From the NCBI GenBank assembly GCA_016218575.1, contig JACRDN010000020.1:124001-188000 (forward strand): 64,000 bases of DNA, given 5' to 3'. The notes below the pieces were generated by a model. The model searched no databases and was not told the origin of the DNA. It saw only the letters and a list, made by a program, of their open reading frames with translations. The stretch is from Elusimicrobiota bacterium. GTDB taxonomy: Bacteria; Elusimicrobiota; Elusimicrobia; UBA1565; UBA9628. Shown in pieces: positions 50,725 to 59,367 of this stretch (position 1 is its first letter; each line of letters begins with the position of its first letter). A program made the position numbers and the translations under genes.

Positions 50725-51738
50725 CTACACGAACAGCGCGCTGATCGACTTGCCCTGATGATTGCGCAAAATAGCCTCTCCCATGAGGGAGGCGATGGAC
50801 AACACCTTGATCTTGCCGCCCTCGAGGTGGTGGACGGGAATGGAGTCGGTGAGGATCATCTCCTCCAAGGCCGACTGCTCCACCAAGTCCCGGGCCGCGC
50901 CGGAGAGAACTCCGTGCACGCAAGCCGCGTAGACCTTGAGGGCCCCGGCCTCCCGTATCTTGCCAGCGACCTTGGTGAGGGTGCCGCCCGTGTCCACCAT
51001 GTCGTCCAAGATGACGCAATTCTTGCCCTTCACGTTCCCGATGATGTTGTAAACCGAGGCCTCGTTGGGCCGGGGCCGGCGCTTGTCGATGATGACGAGG
51101 TGGGCGTTCAAGCGCTTGGCGAATGCCCGTGCCCTCTCCACCCCTCCCACGTCCGGAGAGACGATGACGAGGCTGGCGAGCTTCTTCTTGCGGATGTAGT
51201 CGAGGAAAACGGGGGCCGCGAACAAATGATCCACGGGGATGTCGAAGAAGCCCTGGATCTGCGAGGCGTGCAGATCCATGGTGATGACGCGGTTGGCCCC
51301 GGAGGTCGTGATGAGATTGGCCACGAGCTTGGAGGAGATGGGCACGCGGGGCGCGGTCTTTCTGTCGGCCCGGGCGTAACCGAAGTAGGGAATCACCGCA
51401 GTGATGCGCCCGGCCGAGGCCCGGCGCAGGGCATCTATCATGATGAGGAGCTCCATCAGGTTCTCGTTGACCGGCCGGCAGGTCGGCTGCAGCACGTAGC
51501 AGTCGAAACCCCTCACGTTCTCGTCTATCTGGACGTTGATCTCCCCATCGGCGAAACGACCCACGTGGGCTTTGCCGCACTCAGCACCCAAGTAGCGGCC
51601 GATATCCTCGGCCAAGGGGCGGTTGGCGTTGCCGGAGAAAATCTTAAGCTGCCGGGAGGTCTTGCTAGGCGCGGCGAGGCTTGCCGCGGAGTTGTGCTTC
51701 ATTCCCATGGATTTCTCCAGAAATTGGGTCTTGGCCAT
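50725..51738 (-). CDS. prs: Ribose-phosphate pyrophosphokinase
   Basis: A 337-residue PRPP synthase. The PRPP-binding signature VILDDMVDTGGTL, the ATP-loop VGRFADGEINVQI and the catalytic-region YARADRKTAPRVPISSKL are all present. The family core starts at LKIFSGNANRPLAED, about 30 residues in; an internal ATG at 51708 preceded by GGAGA could be the true start. It follows glmU by 2 bases. In E. coli prs lies beside ispE and lolB, and that neighbourhood is retained here in expanded form. Confidence 0.96.
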   Translation of the reverse strand: MAKTQFLEKSMGMKHNSAASLAAPSKTSRQLKIFSGNANRPLAEDIGRYLGAECGKAHVGRFADGEINVQIDENVRGFDCYVLQPTCRPVNENLMELLIMIDALRRASAGRITAVIPYFGYARADRKTAPRVPISSKLVANLITTSGANRVITMDLHASQIQGFFDIPVDHLFAAPVFLDYIRKKKLASLVIVSPDVGGVERARAFAKRLNAHLVIIDKRRPRPNEASVYNIIGNVKGKNCVILDDMVDTGGTLTKVAGKIREAGALKVYAACVHGVLSGAARDLVEQSALEEMILTDSIPVHHLEGGKIKVLSIASLMGEAILRNHQGKSISALFV

Positions 51739-51740
51739 TT

Positions 51741-53129
51741 CTAAGTCTTGTTGACCTGGCGGGCCCGGGCGATAGCCAGGGCCGCGTCCGGGACGTCCTC
51801 CGTTATGGTGGAGCCGGCCCCGATCCGGGCGCCGCGCCCCACCTTGACCGGGGCCACCAGGTTCACGTTGGAGCCCACGAAAGCCTTGGCCGCTATGGTG
51901 GTCTTGTGCTTGAGCTTGCCGTCATAATTGCAGGTGATGGTTCCGGCGCCGATGTTGACGTCCTCGTGTATCTCGGCGTCGCCGATGTAGCTCAGATGGT
52001 TGACCTTGGAGCCGAAGCCCACCCGAGAGGCCTTGATCTCGGTGAAGTTCCCGATCCGGGCGCGAGGGCCCACCACGGAGTCCGGCCGGATGTTGCTGTA
52101 GGGGCCGACCGTGGTCTTCTCGAGAATGCGGCAATTGACCAGCTGGGAAAGGCGAATCTCGCTTTCGTTGCCGATCTGCGCGTGCTCGATGTAGCAGAAA
52201 GGACCCACGCGGCAGTGCTTGCCGATCCTGGTCTTGCCCTGGAGGATGGTGAAGGGATGAATGATGGTATCCTGGCCCACCTCCACGTCGGCATCGACGT
52301 GGGTGGAGGCAGGGTCGAGCACGGTCACTCCGGAAAGCATCAAGCGCTCCAGGAGCCTGCGGTTCATGACCCTCTCTGCCTGGGCCAGCTGGACGCGGCT
52401 GTTGACCCCCAGGACCTCCTCGGAGGTCTGGCTCAAGTAGGCGTTGATCTTGCCGCCCTTGCCGCGGATGAGCTCCATGATGTCGGTCAGGAAATGCTCC
52501 TTCTTGGGGCCCTTGGGCCCGATGAGCTTGATCCCCGCCAAGAGGGAATCGAGCTCGAAGCAGTAGGCACCGGAGTTGACCTCGCTGATGCCGAGCTCCT
52601 TGTGGCTGGCCACGGATTCCTCGACGATGCGCTGGACGTCTCCCAAGGGCCCTCGCACCACGCGGCCGTAGCCCTTGGGGCTGGCGAGCTTGGCCGTGAG
52701 CAAGGTGACCTGGCCTTTCTGCTCCTCATGGCTGCGCACCAGGCCATAGAGGCTCTCGTAGGTCAAAAGGGGAGTGTCGCCGCACAGGACCACTATGGTC
52801 TTGAATTTCCTGAGAAAGCCGACCGCCTCGAGCACGGCGTTGCCGCTGCCCAGGGCTTTCTTTTGATGGATGAAGGAGATGGGGCGGTGTATTCCGGTGT
52901 CCTTGGATATCTCGGCGACGGCGACCTTGACCCGCTCGGCCTCATGCCCGACCACGACGCCGATCGCCGTGGGCTTCAAGGCGTTGGCCACGCGCAGGAC
53001 GTAGAAAAGCATGGGGCGGCCGCCGACCTGGTGCAGGACCTTGGGTATGGTGGACTCCATGCGGGTCCCCTCCCCGGCGGCGAGAACCAAGACGGCGAGA
53101 GATTTGGCGTTTTTCAGTGGCTGGCTCAT
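51741..53129 (-). CDS. glmU: Bifunctional GlmU (GlcN-1-P acetyltransferase / GlcNAc-1-P uridyltransferase)
   Basis: A 462-residue enzyme for the last two steps of UDP-GlcNAc synthesis. The N-terminal pyrophosphorylase has LVLAAGEGTRMES (near residue 14) and LCGDTPLL; the C-terminal left-handed beta-helix has NFTEIKASRVGFGSKVNHLSYIGDA and the acetyl-CoA site GSNVNLVAPVKVG. A MITE-like repeat lies 12 bases upstream of the ATG, so its end may have displaced or supplied part of the promoter. Confidence 0.97.
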   Translation of the reverse strand: MSQPLKNAKSLAVLVLAAGEGTRMESTIPKVLHQVGGRPMLFYVLRVANALKPTAIGVVVGHEAERVKVAVAEISKDTGIHRPISFIHQKKALGSGNAVLEAVGFLRKFKTIVVLCGDTPLLTYESLYGLVRSHEEQKGQVTLLTAKLASPKGYGRVVRGPLGDVQRIVEESVASHKELGISEVNSGAYCFELDSLLAGIKLIGPKGPKKEHFLTDIMELIRGKGGKINAYLSQTSEEVLGVNSRVQLAQAERVMNRRLLERLMLSGVTVLDPASTHVDADVEVGQDTIIHPFTILQGKTRIGKHCRVGPFCYIEHAQIGNESEIRLSQLVNCRILEKTTVGPYSNIRPDSVVGPRARIGNFTEIKASRVGFGSKVNHLSYIGDAEIHEDVNIGAGTITCNYDGKLKHKTTIAAKAFVGSNVNLVAPVKVGRGARIGAGSTITEDVPDAALAIARARQVNKT

Positions 53130-53140
53130 AGGTGTCGTAA

Positions 53141-53465
53141 GGCCCTGTCAAGTAATAATATGATCAATTTGGAGGCCCGAGCTTGAGACGAGTTCGAGGC
53201 GCGACGAGGGAGCATAGCGGTAGCTATGTGACCGAGGAGCAACGAAGAAATCGGCCAAGCTCGGGCCTCCCCGTCCCTTTCCAAAATATTGGAAGGGACG
53301 GCCCCTTCCAGTATTCTTGGAGAGGGGCCGAAGGGGCCAAGCGTTTTTGGGCTGCGACCGCGTCGCTCGTCGCTCACATACCGCTGTGGGTATGCTCGCT
53401 CCTTGCTTCTTGTCTCGCTCCAAAATCGCTTGGCCAAATTGATCATATTATTACTTGACAGGGCC
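53141..53465. mobile_element. MITE-like element with 32-base terminal inverted repeats
   Basis: A 325-base non-coding element bounded by perfect 32-base inverted repeats (53141-53172 and 53434-53465; outer end GGCCCTGTCAAGTAATAATA). The flanks share TAA (53138-53140 and 53466-53468), a likely 3-base target duplication. Inside, the two halves are also related in inverted orientation (GAGCATAGCGGTAGCTATGTGA against the complement of its partner), with two imperfect hairpins in the middle (around 53271-53301 and 53303-53332). Open frames on both strands merely mirror this symmetry; no transposase is present. The TNA-type target resembles part of the IS5 group, a weak inference. It separates glmU from tRNA-Gln. 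Confidence 0.8.
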
Positions 53466-53473
53466 TAAATAAG

Positions 53474-53544
53474 TTCCCAGGCCTGGACTCGAACCAGGAA
53501 TAGCGGATTCAAAGTCCGCTGTGTTACCATTACACCACCTGGGA
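53474..53544 (-). tRNA. tRNA-Gln(TTG)
   Basis: On the minus strand, acceptor TCCCAGG/CCTGGGA, anticodon stem GCGGA/TCCGC around loop CTTTGAA (anticodon TTG), T arm CTGG-TTCGAGT-CCAG, discriminator A. CCA is not encoded. Confidence 0.93.
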
Positions 53545-53545
53545 G

Positions 53546-53848
53546 TCAGAAAGGTTCGCATGATTTGGCCGAGGGAGCTTCTTTTTTGATCTCGGCCTCG
53601 TAACAGGCCATGACTTTGTCCTCCAGCAGCTTGCGGAACTCCATGTTGATGGGGTGGGCTATGTCCTTGTAGCTGCCGTCGGAAAGCTTGCGGGAAGGCA
53701 TGCATAGAATAAGGCCCTTGTTGCCCTCGATGATCTTCATATTCCTGACGACGAAGCAGTTGTCGAAGGTCACCGTGGCGAAAGCCTTCAACTTGTCCTC
53801 GTTGCGCAGATGAACTCGGATTTCCGTGATCTCCAAAGTGTCAACCAT
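53546..53848 (-). CDS. spoVG: SpoVG family RNA/DNA-binding regulator
   Basis: A 100-residue protein read from the ATG at 53848 (MVDTLEITEIRVHLRN), which overlaps the ispE stop. The family core is intact: KLKAFATVTFDNCFVVRNMKI, then GLILCMPSRK and DIAHPINMEFRKLLEDKV. SpoVG proteins are small site-specific nucleic-acid-binding regulators in Firmicutes and other phyla. It is directly followed by tRNA-Gln on the same strand. Confidence 0.95.
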   Translation of the reverse strand: MVDTLEITEIRVHLRNEDKLKAFATVTFDNCFVVRNMKIIEGNKGLILCMPSRKLSDGSYKDIAHPINMEFRKLLEDKVMACYEAEIKKEAPSAKSCEPF

Positions 53849-54737
53849 TACAGCAGGTAAGAAAAACCTTCCAGGGATAACCCTGCAGGCGCTTGAGCAG
53901 CCTGGCCCCCTCCTCATGGGAAGAGACGAATCCAAAGACCGAGGACCCGGAGCCGGACATCCTCACCCCCCTGGCCCCGAGCCGGCTCAATATGCGCCGC
54001 GCCCTCTCCACATGAGACAAGGCCGGCACCGCCGCCTGTTCCAAACGGTTGAACAGGAGGGATTCCCAGTCTTGCAAAGGCCTTTCCCGCTTGAGACTGC
54101 CGATGAGTTTATCAAGATGGGAAAGCCTTGTCAACACGTCGCAACGGGAGGGCTTGGGCAAAGCTTTATAGGACTCGGCCGTGGAAATCCCCACTTCGGG
54201 GTAGACCAGGACCATGTAGGGAAGGGGTCCCGCCACCCGGATGGGCTTCAAACGGTCCCCGATTCCCGTGCCCAGGCAAAACGGGGCGGGATGGAGGAAA
54301 AAAGGAACGTCGGCCCCGAGGCGCGCGCCCAGGGCCCTGAGCCTGGCCTTCTTGCGCGCGTCGAGTTTGATCTCGAAGAGCTTGGCCAGGCCCAGAAGAG
54401 TCCCGGCCGCGTCCGAGGAACCGCCCCCGAGTCCGGCCCCGACCGGGATGCGCTTGACGAGATGGATTTTAACCCCCCGGCCGACCCGGAAGGCGCGCAG
54501 GAAAGCCTGGGCCGCCCGCCAGACCAGGTTCTCGGGACCCGCCGAAACCGCGCCGCCCGTCACGTTACGGTCCCCCTCCACGGTGAGCTCGATGCCGGGC
54601 CTGGGCCCGATCGAGAGGTCGAGCACGTCGTAGAGGTTGATCTTGGCGAAAAGCGTGGCCAAGCGGTGGTAGCCGTCTGAACGCTTTCCCGTCACTTCGA
54701 GGAATAAATTGATCTTAGCGGGGCATTGGACTTTCAT
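53841..54737 (-). CDS. ispE: 4-diphosphocytidyl-2-C-methyl-D-erythritol kinase
   Basis: A 298-residue GHMP kinase of the MEP isoprenoid pathway. The start ATG 54737 gives KVQCPAKINLFLEVTGKR, the family N-terminus; the ATP-binding loop is PVGAGLGGGSSDAAGTL and the C-terminal GARGVRMSGSGSSVFGF closes the site. A GTG 15 bases upstream is an alternative. It overlaps the end of the TPR-LolB gene, preserving the lolB-ispE-prs neighbourhood known from gammaproteobacteria. Confidence 0.95.
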   Translation of the reverse strand: MKVQCPAKINLFLEVTGKRSDGYHRLATLFAKINLYDVLDLSIGPRPGIELTVEGDRNVTGGAVSAGPENLVWRAAQAFLRAFRVGRGVKIHLVKRIPVGAGLGGGSSDAAGTLLGLAKLFEIKLDARKKARLRALGARLGADVPFFLHPAPFCLGTGIGDRLKPIRVAGPLPYMVLVYPEVGISTAESYKALPKPSRCDVLTRLSHLDKLIGSLKRERPLQDWESLLFNRLEQAAVPALSHVERARRILSRLGARGVRMSGSGSSVFGFVSSHEEGARLLKRLQGYPWKVFLTCCNG

Positions 54738-56868
54738 GTTCGATATTGGCACTTTCCCAAGAGAGGCTCATGGAAAGACCCTGGCCGCGCACGGTCAGGC
54801 GGCGCGGCACCAGGCGGCCCCTCACGAAATCGAACTCGTCCAGGGACAGCTCGTAGCGCCCCTCTTTGGGCTTGACCGAGACCGCGCGCGCCCCCGCTGA
54901 ATCCAAGACCAGGACATGGCCCGCGGTCTCGACCTCGCGCCTTCTCCAGCCCTTATGGTAGCGCGCCGGCCGCTCCTGGAATAAGGCCCCGGAAAGATAA
55001 TCGCGCATCAGGTCGAAGGTCTGGGAAGCCGCGTCCAGGACTTCCTCGGACCTCACCCCCTCGAGGTTCAGGGGATCCATGGAGAAGCTGTCGCGACCCG
55101 CCCGAATGCGGAAAAGCGGGATGTAGAGGGGGCCGAGGAGGTCCAAGGACAAGTCCTGGCCGCCGCTGAAGGTGATTATGCCCTTGTAAGAAAAAGCCTT
55201 GCGCCCGGCCCGGACCTCGAAAGCGCAGAGGGCGCTCAGCCTCGACAGCCCGCCCTGGGCGCGGGAAAGATAATCCAAATAGAAACCGCCCAGCTCTTCA
55301 GGGCTGAAGCCTTTCCCAATGGCTTCAGCCCTATCGCCGGCCCGGGCCGCCCCATGAAGCTGGGCCTTCTTGAACGTGAACCAGGCAGAGGGCTTCTGCC
55401 CCAGGGCTGAATAGACGGCCCCGAGATGCTCCCAGATATTCTCGTCCTGGGGAAGCTTCTCCAAAGCCTGAAGAAGCTCCCCCAAGGACTGCTGCAGGCG
55501 GCCCTGCTTGAAGTGAACCCATCCCAGGGAGTCGAGATACGCGCCGCTCTGGGGCTCCAAGCGCGCGGCTTGCGCCACCAAGGCCTCGGCCTCCTCGAGG
55601 CGCAGGCCCCGGTCGGCCAAGGAATACCCCAGGTAGTTGAGCGCGAAAGCGTCATCCGGCTTGCTCTCGAGCAATATCCTAAACTGCTGCTCGGCCCGGG
55701 CCACATCCCCGCTTCTCTCCAAAAGCATGCCCAACTGGTAGCGGGCCTCGCGGAAATCGGGTTTGAGCTCCAAGACCTTGCCGAGCATGCGCGCGGCCTT
55801 GGACTCCTCCTTGACGTCAATGAGGCCCAGGGCCAGGAAATACGCGACCTGGTCGTTGTTGGGCCAACGGGCCAGGGCCTGCTCGAGCTCGGCCACGGCC
55901 TCCTTGAGCCGCCCAGCCTGGGTCAAGTAATAGCCGAGCCTCAGGACCAAGGAGGAGTCATCCTTGAGGGCCTTGCTCGCCTTGACGCAGGAAATCGCCT
56001 GGGCATAATCCCCGCGCCTCTCCGCCTCCAGGGCCAGCCAGTGGTTGGCCAGGGGATCTCCCGGCTCCAAGGCCTTGGCCGCCTCGAAGCGGACCTTGGC
56101 CTGCGCCCAATCGCCCTTGAGGAAATAGAGCTGGCCCACGTGGTCGATCAAGCCGACGTTCTGGGGCTCGAACTTGAGAATTGCCTGGTACTGCGCCAAG
56201 GCCGAGTCCGTGGACTTGCTCGCCTCATAGGCGTGAGCCAAGGCATAGCGCATCGGGATCGAGTCTATGTCGGGATCGAGGGAGATGGCCGTCCTCAAAT
56301 GCTCCTCGGCTTGAGGTATGCGCCCCACCCCAAGCTCGATCTTGGCGATCTCGAAATGGGCCTCAGGGGCCTGGGCGGGATTCTGCTTGAGGAAGGTCTC
56401 TAGCAGGCCCTTGGCCTTCTTGGGATCCTTGGCCGCGATGAGGCTGCCCAAGGAGAAAATGGAGTCGCTGGATTTCGGATCGAGCTTCAGGGCCTTCTCG
56501 AAGTAGGCCTGGGCCGATGAAAGGTCACCCTCCGCCCAAGCCACCTTGCCCATCAGTAGGTGGGACTGGGCCTGGCGCGGCTCGAGCTCTAGGGCCCTGC
56601 GGGCCCAGGGTTTGGCCTTGCCGAGATCCCCCAGTTCCAGGGCCAACTCCACGGCCTGGCGCGCGACATAGGCCGAGCCCGGATCAAGAGACAGAGCCTG
56701 GTCATAGGCCTCGAGGGCTTGGGCTCCCTCGCCACGCCTCTCCAAAAGGATCGCGCGCAGATACTGCCGCTGCGCGGCCTGGGCCTTCTCGGAGGAAGGC
56801 TGGTCCGCCCCGGCCGGAAGGCGGCACAAGACCATGACGGCAGCCAGAAGCACGAATTTGGGTTTCAA
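54715..56868 (-). CDS. Exported TPR protein with a C-terminal LolB/LolA-like domain
   Basis: A 717-residue protein with a signal sequence (about 1-21, ending PAGAD). Residues 28-510 hold about 13-14 tetratricopeptide repeats (for example AYFEKALKLDPKS, AALKLEPGD-like and AEQQFRILLESKPDD). The last 170 residues (from LSRLSALCAFEVRAGRKAF) look like a LolA/LolB/DUF4292 lipoprotein-carrier fold: GIITFSGGQDLSLDLLGPLY and DSAGARAVSVKPKEGRYEL. Its position directly before ispE matches lolB, so the C-terminus is probably the lipoprotein-insertion module, here fused to a TPR scaffold. No lipobox cysteine is seen. Confidence 0.75.
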   Translation of the reverse strand: MKPKFVLLAAVMVLCRLPAGADQPSSEKAQAAQRQYLRAILLERRGEGAQALEAYDQALSLDPGSAYVARQAVELALELGDLGKAKPWARRALELEPRQAQSHLLMGKVAWAEGDLSSAQAYFEKALKLDPKSSDSIFSLGSLIAAKDPKKAKGLLETFLKQNPAQAPEAHFEIAKIELGVGRIPQAEEHLRTAISLDPDIDSIPMRYALAHAYEASKSTDSALAQYQAILKFEPQNVGLIDHVGQLYFLKGDWAQAKVRFEAAKALEPGDPLANHWLALEAERRGDYAQAISCVKASKALKDDSSLVLRLGYYLTQAGRLKEAVAELEQALARWPNNDQVAYFLALGLIDVKEESKAARMLGKVLELKPDFREARYQLGMLLERSGDVARAEQQFRILLESKPDDAFALNYLGYSLADRGLRLEEAEALVAQAARLEPQSGAYLDSLGWVHFKQGRLQQSLGELLQALEKLPQDENIWEHLGAVYSALGQKPSAWFTFKKAQLHGAARAGDRAEAIGKGFSPEELGGFYLDYLSRAQGGLSRLSALCAFEVRAGRKAFSYKGIITFSGGQDLSLDLLGPLYIPLFRIRAGRDSFSMDPLNLEGVRSEEVLDAASQTFDLMRDYLSGALFQERPARYHKGWRRREVETAGHVLVLDSAGARAVSVKPKEGRYELSLDEFDFVRGRLVPRRLTVRGQGLSMSLSWESANIEHESPMPR

Positions 56869-57308
56869 GGAAGGGCCAAGTCCATTAGGATAGCGTCGGA
56901 ACCGTCATTATAGAACTTTGCCCGGCGGCCCACAACCCTGAAGCCGAACCCGCGGTACAACCTCAAGGCCCGCTCGTTCTTCGCACTGGCCTCGAGACTT
57001 ATCTTCTTCAAGCCACGGCCGCGGCACAACTCGATCAAATGGCCCAGGAGCAGACGCCCGAGCCCTTGCCCGGCCGCCTCCGGCGCCACGGCCAAGGTCG
57101 TGACCTGGGCCTCTGGCGGCAGGATCCAGAGCCCGGCGTAGCCCCGAACCAGCCCGCCAAGCTCCAAGACCACGAAATAGGAACGCTCGAAATCAAGCTC
57201 CCTCTGAAATTGCTCCCGGCTCCAGCCCGGCGTGGTGGGCCAGCGCTTCTCTATTTCGAAAAGGGCTTCGATGTCCTGGGGCCTGGCCGGCCTAACGCTT
57301 GGCTTCAT
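56865..57308 (-). CDS. rimI: RimI-like N-acetyltransferase
   Basis: A 147-residue GNAT protein read from ATG 57308. The acetyl-CoA loop is VAPEAAGQGLGRLLLGHLI, followed by KISLEASAKNERALRLYRGFGF, the typical RimI C-terminal pattern. RimI acetylates ribosomal protein bS18 in E. coli; tsaB-rimI is a frequent pair. It overlaps tsaB by 17 bases and the downstream TPR gene by 4. Confidence 0.9.
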   Translation of the reverse strand: MKPSVRPARPQDIEALFEIEKRWPTTPGWSREQFQRELDFERSYFVVLELGGLVRGYAGLWILPPEAQVTTLAVAPEAAGQGLGRLLLGHLIELCRGRGLKKISLEASAKNERALRLYRGFGFRVVGRRAKFYNDGSDAILMDLALP

Positions 57309-57897
57309 AGCCGGCCGGCTTGAGGTAGAGAGGCTCGAATTTGGGGAGCTTCTTGGCGGAAAGATGAAATAGGGCGGGCTCCAGAAGGTCGCGGGCGCGG
57401 ATCGGGAACTCGACCAGGACCCATCCCCCCTTCTGGAGGTCCCGGAAGGACTTCTCCCACTCTGGCCGGCGCAGCCACGCGGGCTCCCCGGCGGGGAGCG
57501 GGACGCCGCCTGAGCGCTGGAAAAGCTGGTGGAATTTTTCCTCCCGAAAGCCCGGCGCGACCGCGCAGAGGCGCTCCGCGCAGGATTTGAAGGCGATGGC
57601 CTCCAGGCGCGAAACCGCCACGGCCGGGATTCCCATTTGGGCCGCGGCCACTGCGGCATAGGCCATCCCGACGCGGATGCCCGTGAATCGCCCGGGGCCG
57701 CTCGCGACGGCGATGGCGTCCAAATTCTTCAACACAAGCCCGGCTTTCTTGAGGATCTTTTCGACGCTCGGGATCAGTATCTCGTCCTGGCCCAGACGGC
57801 AGGAGCGCTCCAAAGTCAAGATATCTTCCCCCGACTTGAGCGCGAGACTCAAGGCGTCCGCCGTCGTATTTATGGCGAGAAGATTCCGAACGTTCAT
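57292..57897 (-). CDS. tsaB: tRNA t6A37 synthesis protein TsaB
   Basis: A 201-residue ASKHA-fold protein that partners TsaD and TsaE in forming N6-threonylcarbamoyladenosine on tRNA. The start ATG 57897 gives NLLAINTTADALSLAL, and IAVASGPGRFTGIRVGMAYA is the diagnostic motif. Just upstream, an AT-rich perfect dyad TGCATAA-A-TTATGCA (57917-57931) spans the end of tsaE and the gap and may be a regulatory site. rimI follows with overlap. Confidence 0.92.
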   Translation of the reverse strand: MNVRNLLAINTTADALSLALKSGEDILTLERSCRLGQDEILIPSVEKILKKAGLVLKNLDAIAVASGPGRFTGIRVGMAYAAVAAAQMGIPAVAVSRLEAIAFKSCAERLCAVAPGFREEKFHQLFQRSGGVPLPAGEPAWLRRPEWEKSFRDLQKGGWVLVEFPIRARDLLEPALFHLSAKKLPKFEPLYLKPAGYEAKR

Positions 57898-57924
57898 TGC
57901 TCTCTTGCAATCCACTTGCATAAA

Positions 57925-58440
57925 TTATGCAGTATGACTGCAAATAAGTCGACGGGCAGCACGACCTACCCTAAGGCCTTTTTTAAACTCCTTCAGGAGA
58001 AAGCTCGAGCGCGGCCCCAGCGAGCGCAGGGAAAGCCTGCGGCCCCTACCTCCCCGCTCGTGCGAGAACCGGATCTCGAGCCTGTCGGCCGGATAGTAGG
58101 CCAGCCCAGCCTCGGGCCACTCGATGACGCAGACCCCCTGAGGATCGCTCAAGCAATCCTCGATGCCGATGTCTCCAGTTTCCTTGGAACCCACCCGGTA
58201 CAGATCCAGATGGTGGAGGTTCCATTTTTTCCCCTGATAAAGACGCATGAGGCCGAAGGTCGGGCTCATCACTCTGGCTCTGCAGCCCATACCCCGAGCC
58301 AGCCCCGAGGTAAAGGTGGTCTTTCCGCTTCCGAGGTCGCCGTAGAGACAGACCAAGTCGAGTCCGGCAAGAATACGGCCGAGGCGCAAGCCGAGGGCCT
58401 GAGTTTCCTCCGGAGTTGTGGACTTGAAAAAAACTCGCAC
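57925..58440 (-). CDS. tsaE: tRNA t6A37 synthesis ATPase TsaE
   Basis: A 171-residue P-loop protein: CLYGDLGSGKTTFTSGLARGMG is Walker A, then SPTFGLMRLYQG and HHLDLYRV, and the GVCVIEWPEAG strand, all typical of TsaE (YjeE). It starts at GTG 58440 with TATATT (complement of 58447-58452) 6 bases upstream, so it may also be transcribed separately as a leaderless message. It acts with TsaB and TsaD. Confidence 0.94.
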   Translation of the reverse strand: MRVFFKSTTPEETQALGLRLGRILAGLDLVCLYGDLGSGKTTFTSGLARGMGCRARVMSPTFGLMRLYQGKKWNLHHLDLYRVGSKETGDIGIEDCLSDPQGVCVIEWPEAGLAYYPADRLEIRFSHERGGRGRRLSLRSLGPRSSFLLKEFKKGLRVGRAARRLICSHTA

Positions 58441-58446
58441 CGCAAA

Positions 58447-58452
58447 AATATA
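58447..58452 (-). promoter_or_regulatory. -10 candidate for tsaE
   Basis: TATATT on the minus strand ending 6 bases before the GTG of tsaE; it spans the last base of the upstream nnrD stop gap. Leaderless-type spacing. Confidence 0.45.
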
Positions 58453-59367
58453 TCATTTACTCTGCTCTTTTTTGGCCAAATCCCGGAAGGCCTGGGGGAG
58501 GTAGGAAATCACGTCCTCGGCCGTCATGGCCCAGGCGGAAAGATCCTTCTCGGCCAAGTCCCCGGCCCGTCCATGCAGCCAGCAGCCCAGAGCCGCCGGC
58601 CAAAACGGCCCTTTTTCAGCGAAGCGCCCCGAGGCCAGGCTCTGGGCCCAAAGCCCCGCGATGAGCCCGGCCAAAACATCCCCCGAGCCGCCCTTGGCCA
58701 GGCCCGGCCCGCCGGTAGGGTTGCGATGGACCTTCACGCCGTCCGTAATCAGCGTCCCGCGCCCCTTGAGCACCACGACCCCGCCCCACCGGCGAACCAG
58801 CGCGCGCGCGGATTTTCCCCTGTCCCGGGACACGTCTTCGGTCCCGCGTCCGAGGCAGCGCGCCATTTCCCCTGGATGTGGCGTGAAGACATAGGGGCTG
58901 CCGCGCCGGCGCAGGAGCTCGCGCACGCCAGGGGCCTCCTGGACCGCCAAAAGTCCCAGGGCGTCGGCGTCCAAGACCGCAGGAAGGCGGATTTTCTCGA
59001 GAGCGAGGAGCAGGAACCGCGCCGTGTCGGGATGAAGCGAGATTCCCGGGCCGATCAGCATGACCGCCAAGCGCTTGCGCGCGCAAAATTCAGCCATAAC
59101 CCCGGCGGCCTCGGGCTTCAGCGTCCCCTCGGCGTTTTCGGGAAGCCCCAAAGTCATCGCGCCGAGAACGCGCGGCGCAAGCCCCGCCTGAAGGCCTTCC
59201 GGCACCGCCAAGGTGACAAGACCCGCCCCGGATCGCAGCGCGGACTGGGCCGCCAGCCCTGCCGCGCCCGCCATGCCCCGAGACCCCGCCACGATGAGGA
59301 CATGCCCGAAGACCCCCTTATGGTCGCCCGGCCTGCGCCTTATCAGCGCTTCTTTGGTGCCAGTCAT
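58453..59367 (-). CDS. nnrD: ADP-dependent NAD(P)H-hydrate dehydratase (NnrD)
   Basis: A 304-residue ribokinase-like enzyme that repairs hydrated NADH and NADPH. Motifs: GHVLIVAGSRGMAGAAGLAA near the N-terminus, LDADALGLLA, FTPHPGEMARCLG and NPTGGPGLAKGGSGDVLAG. Many bacteria fuse this to an NnrE epimerase; here only the dehydratase is encoded. ATG 59367 follows directly on the TAA of the upstream acetyltransferase gene (TAAATG). Confidence 0.94.
   Translation of the reverse strand: MTGTKEALIRRRPGDHKGVFGHVLIVAGSRGMAGAAGLAAQSALRSGAGLVTLAVPEGLQAGLAPRVLGAMTLGLPENAEGTLKPEAAGVMAEFCARKRLAVMLIGPGISLHPDTARFLLLALEKIRLPAVLDADALGLLAVQEAPGVRELLRRRGSPYVFTPHPGEMARCLGRGTEDVSRDRGKSARALVRRWGGVVVLKGRGTLITDGVKVHRNPTGGPGLAKGGSGDVLAGLIAGLWAQSLASGRFAEKGPFWPAALGCWLHGRAGDLAEKDLSAWAMTAEDVISYLPQAFRDLAKKEQSK

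Noticed and set aside
53130-53150. Outward TTGACA of the MITE as the glmU promoter.
   Set aside because: No -10 hexamer at 15-18 bases; that distance already falls on the glmU start codon region. It may contribute but cannot be called a promoter.
53148-53458. Two similar open frames on opposite strands, both ending QIDHIIT, inside the MITE-like element.
   Set aside because: Their similarity follows from the inverted-repeat symmetry; no start signals and no known domain.
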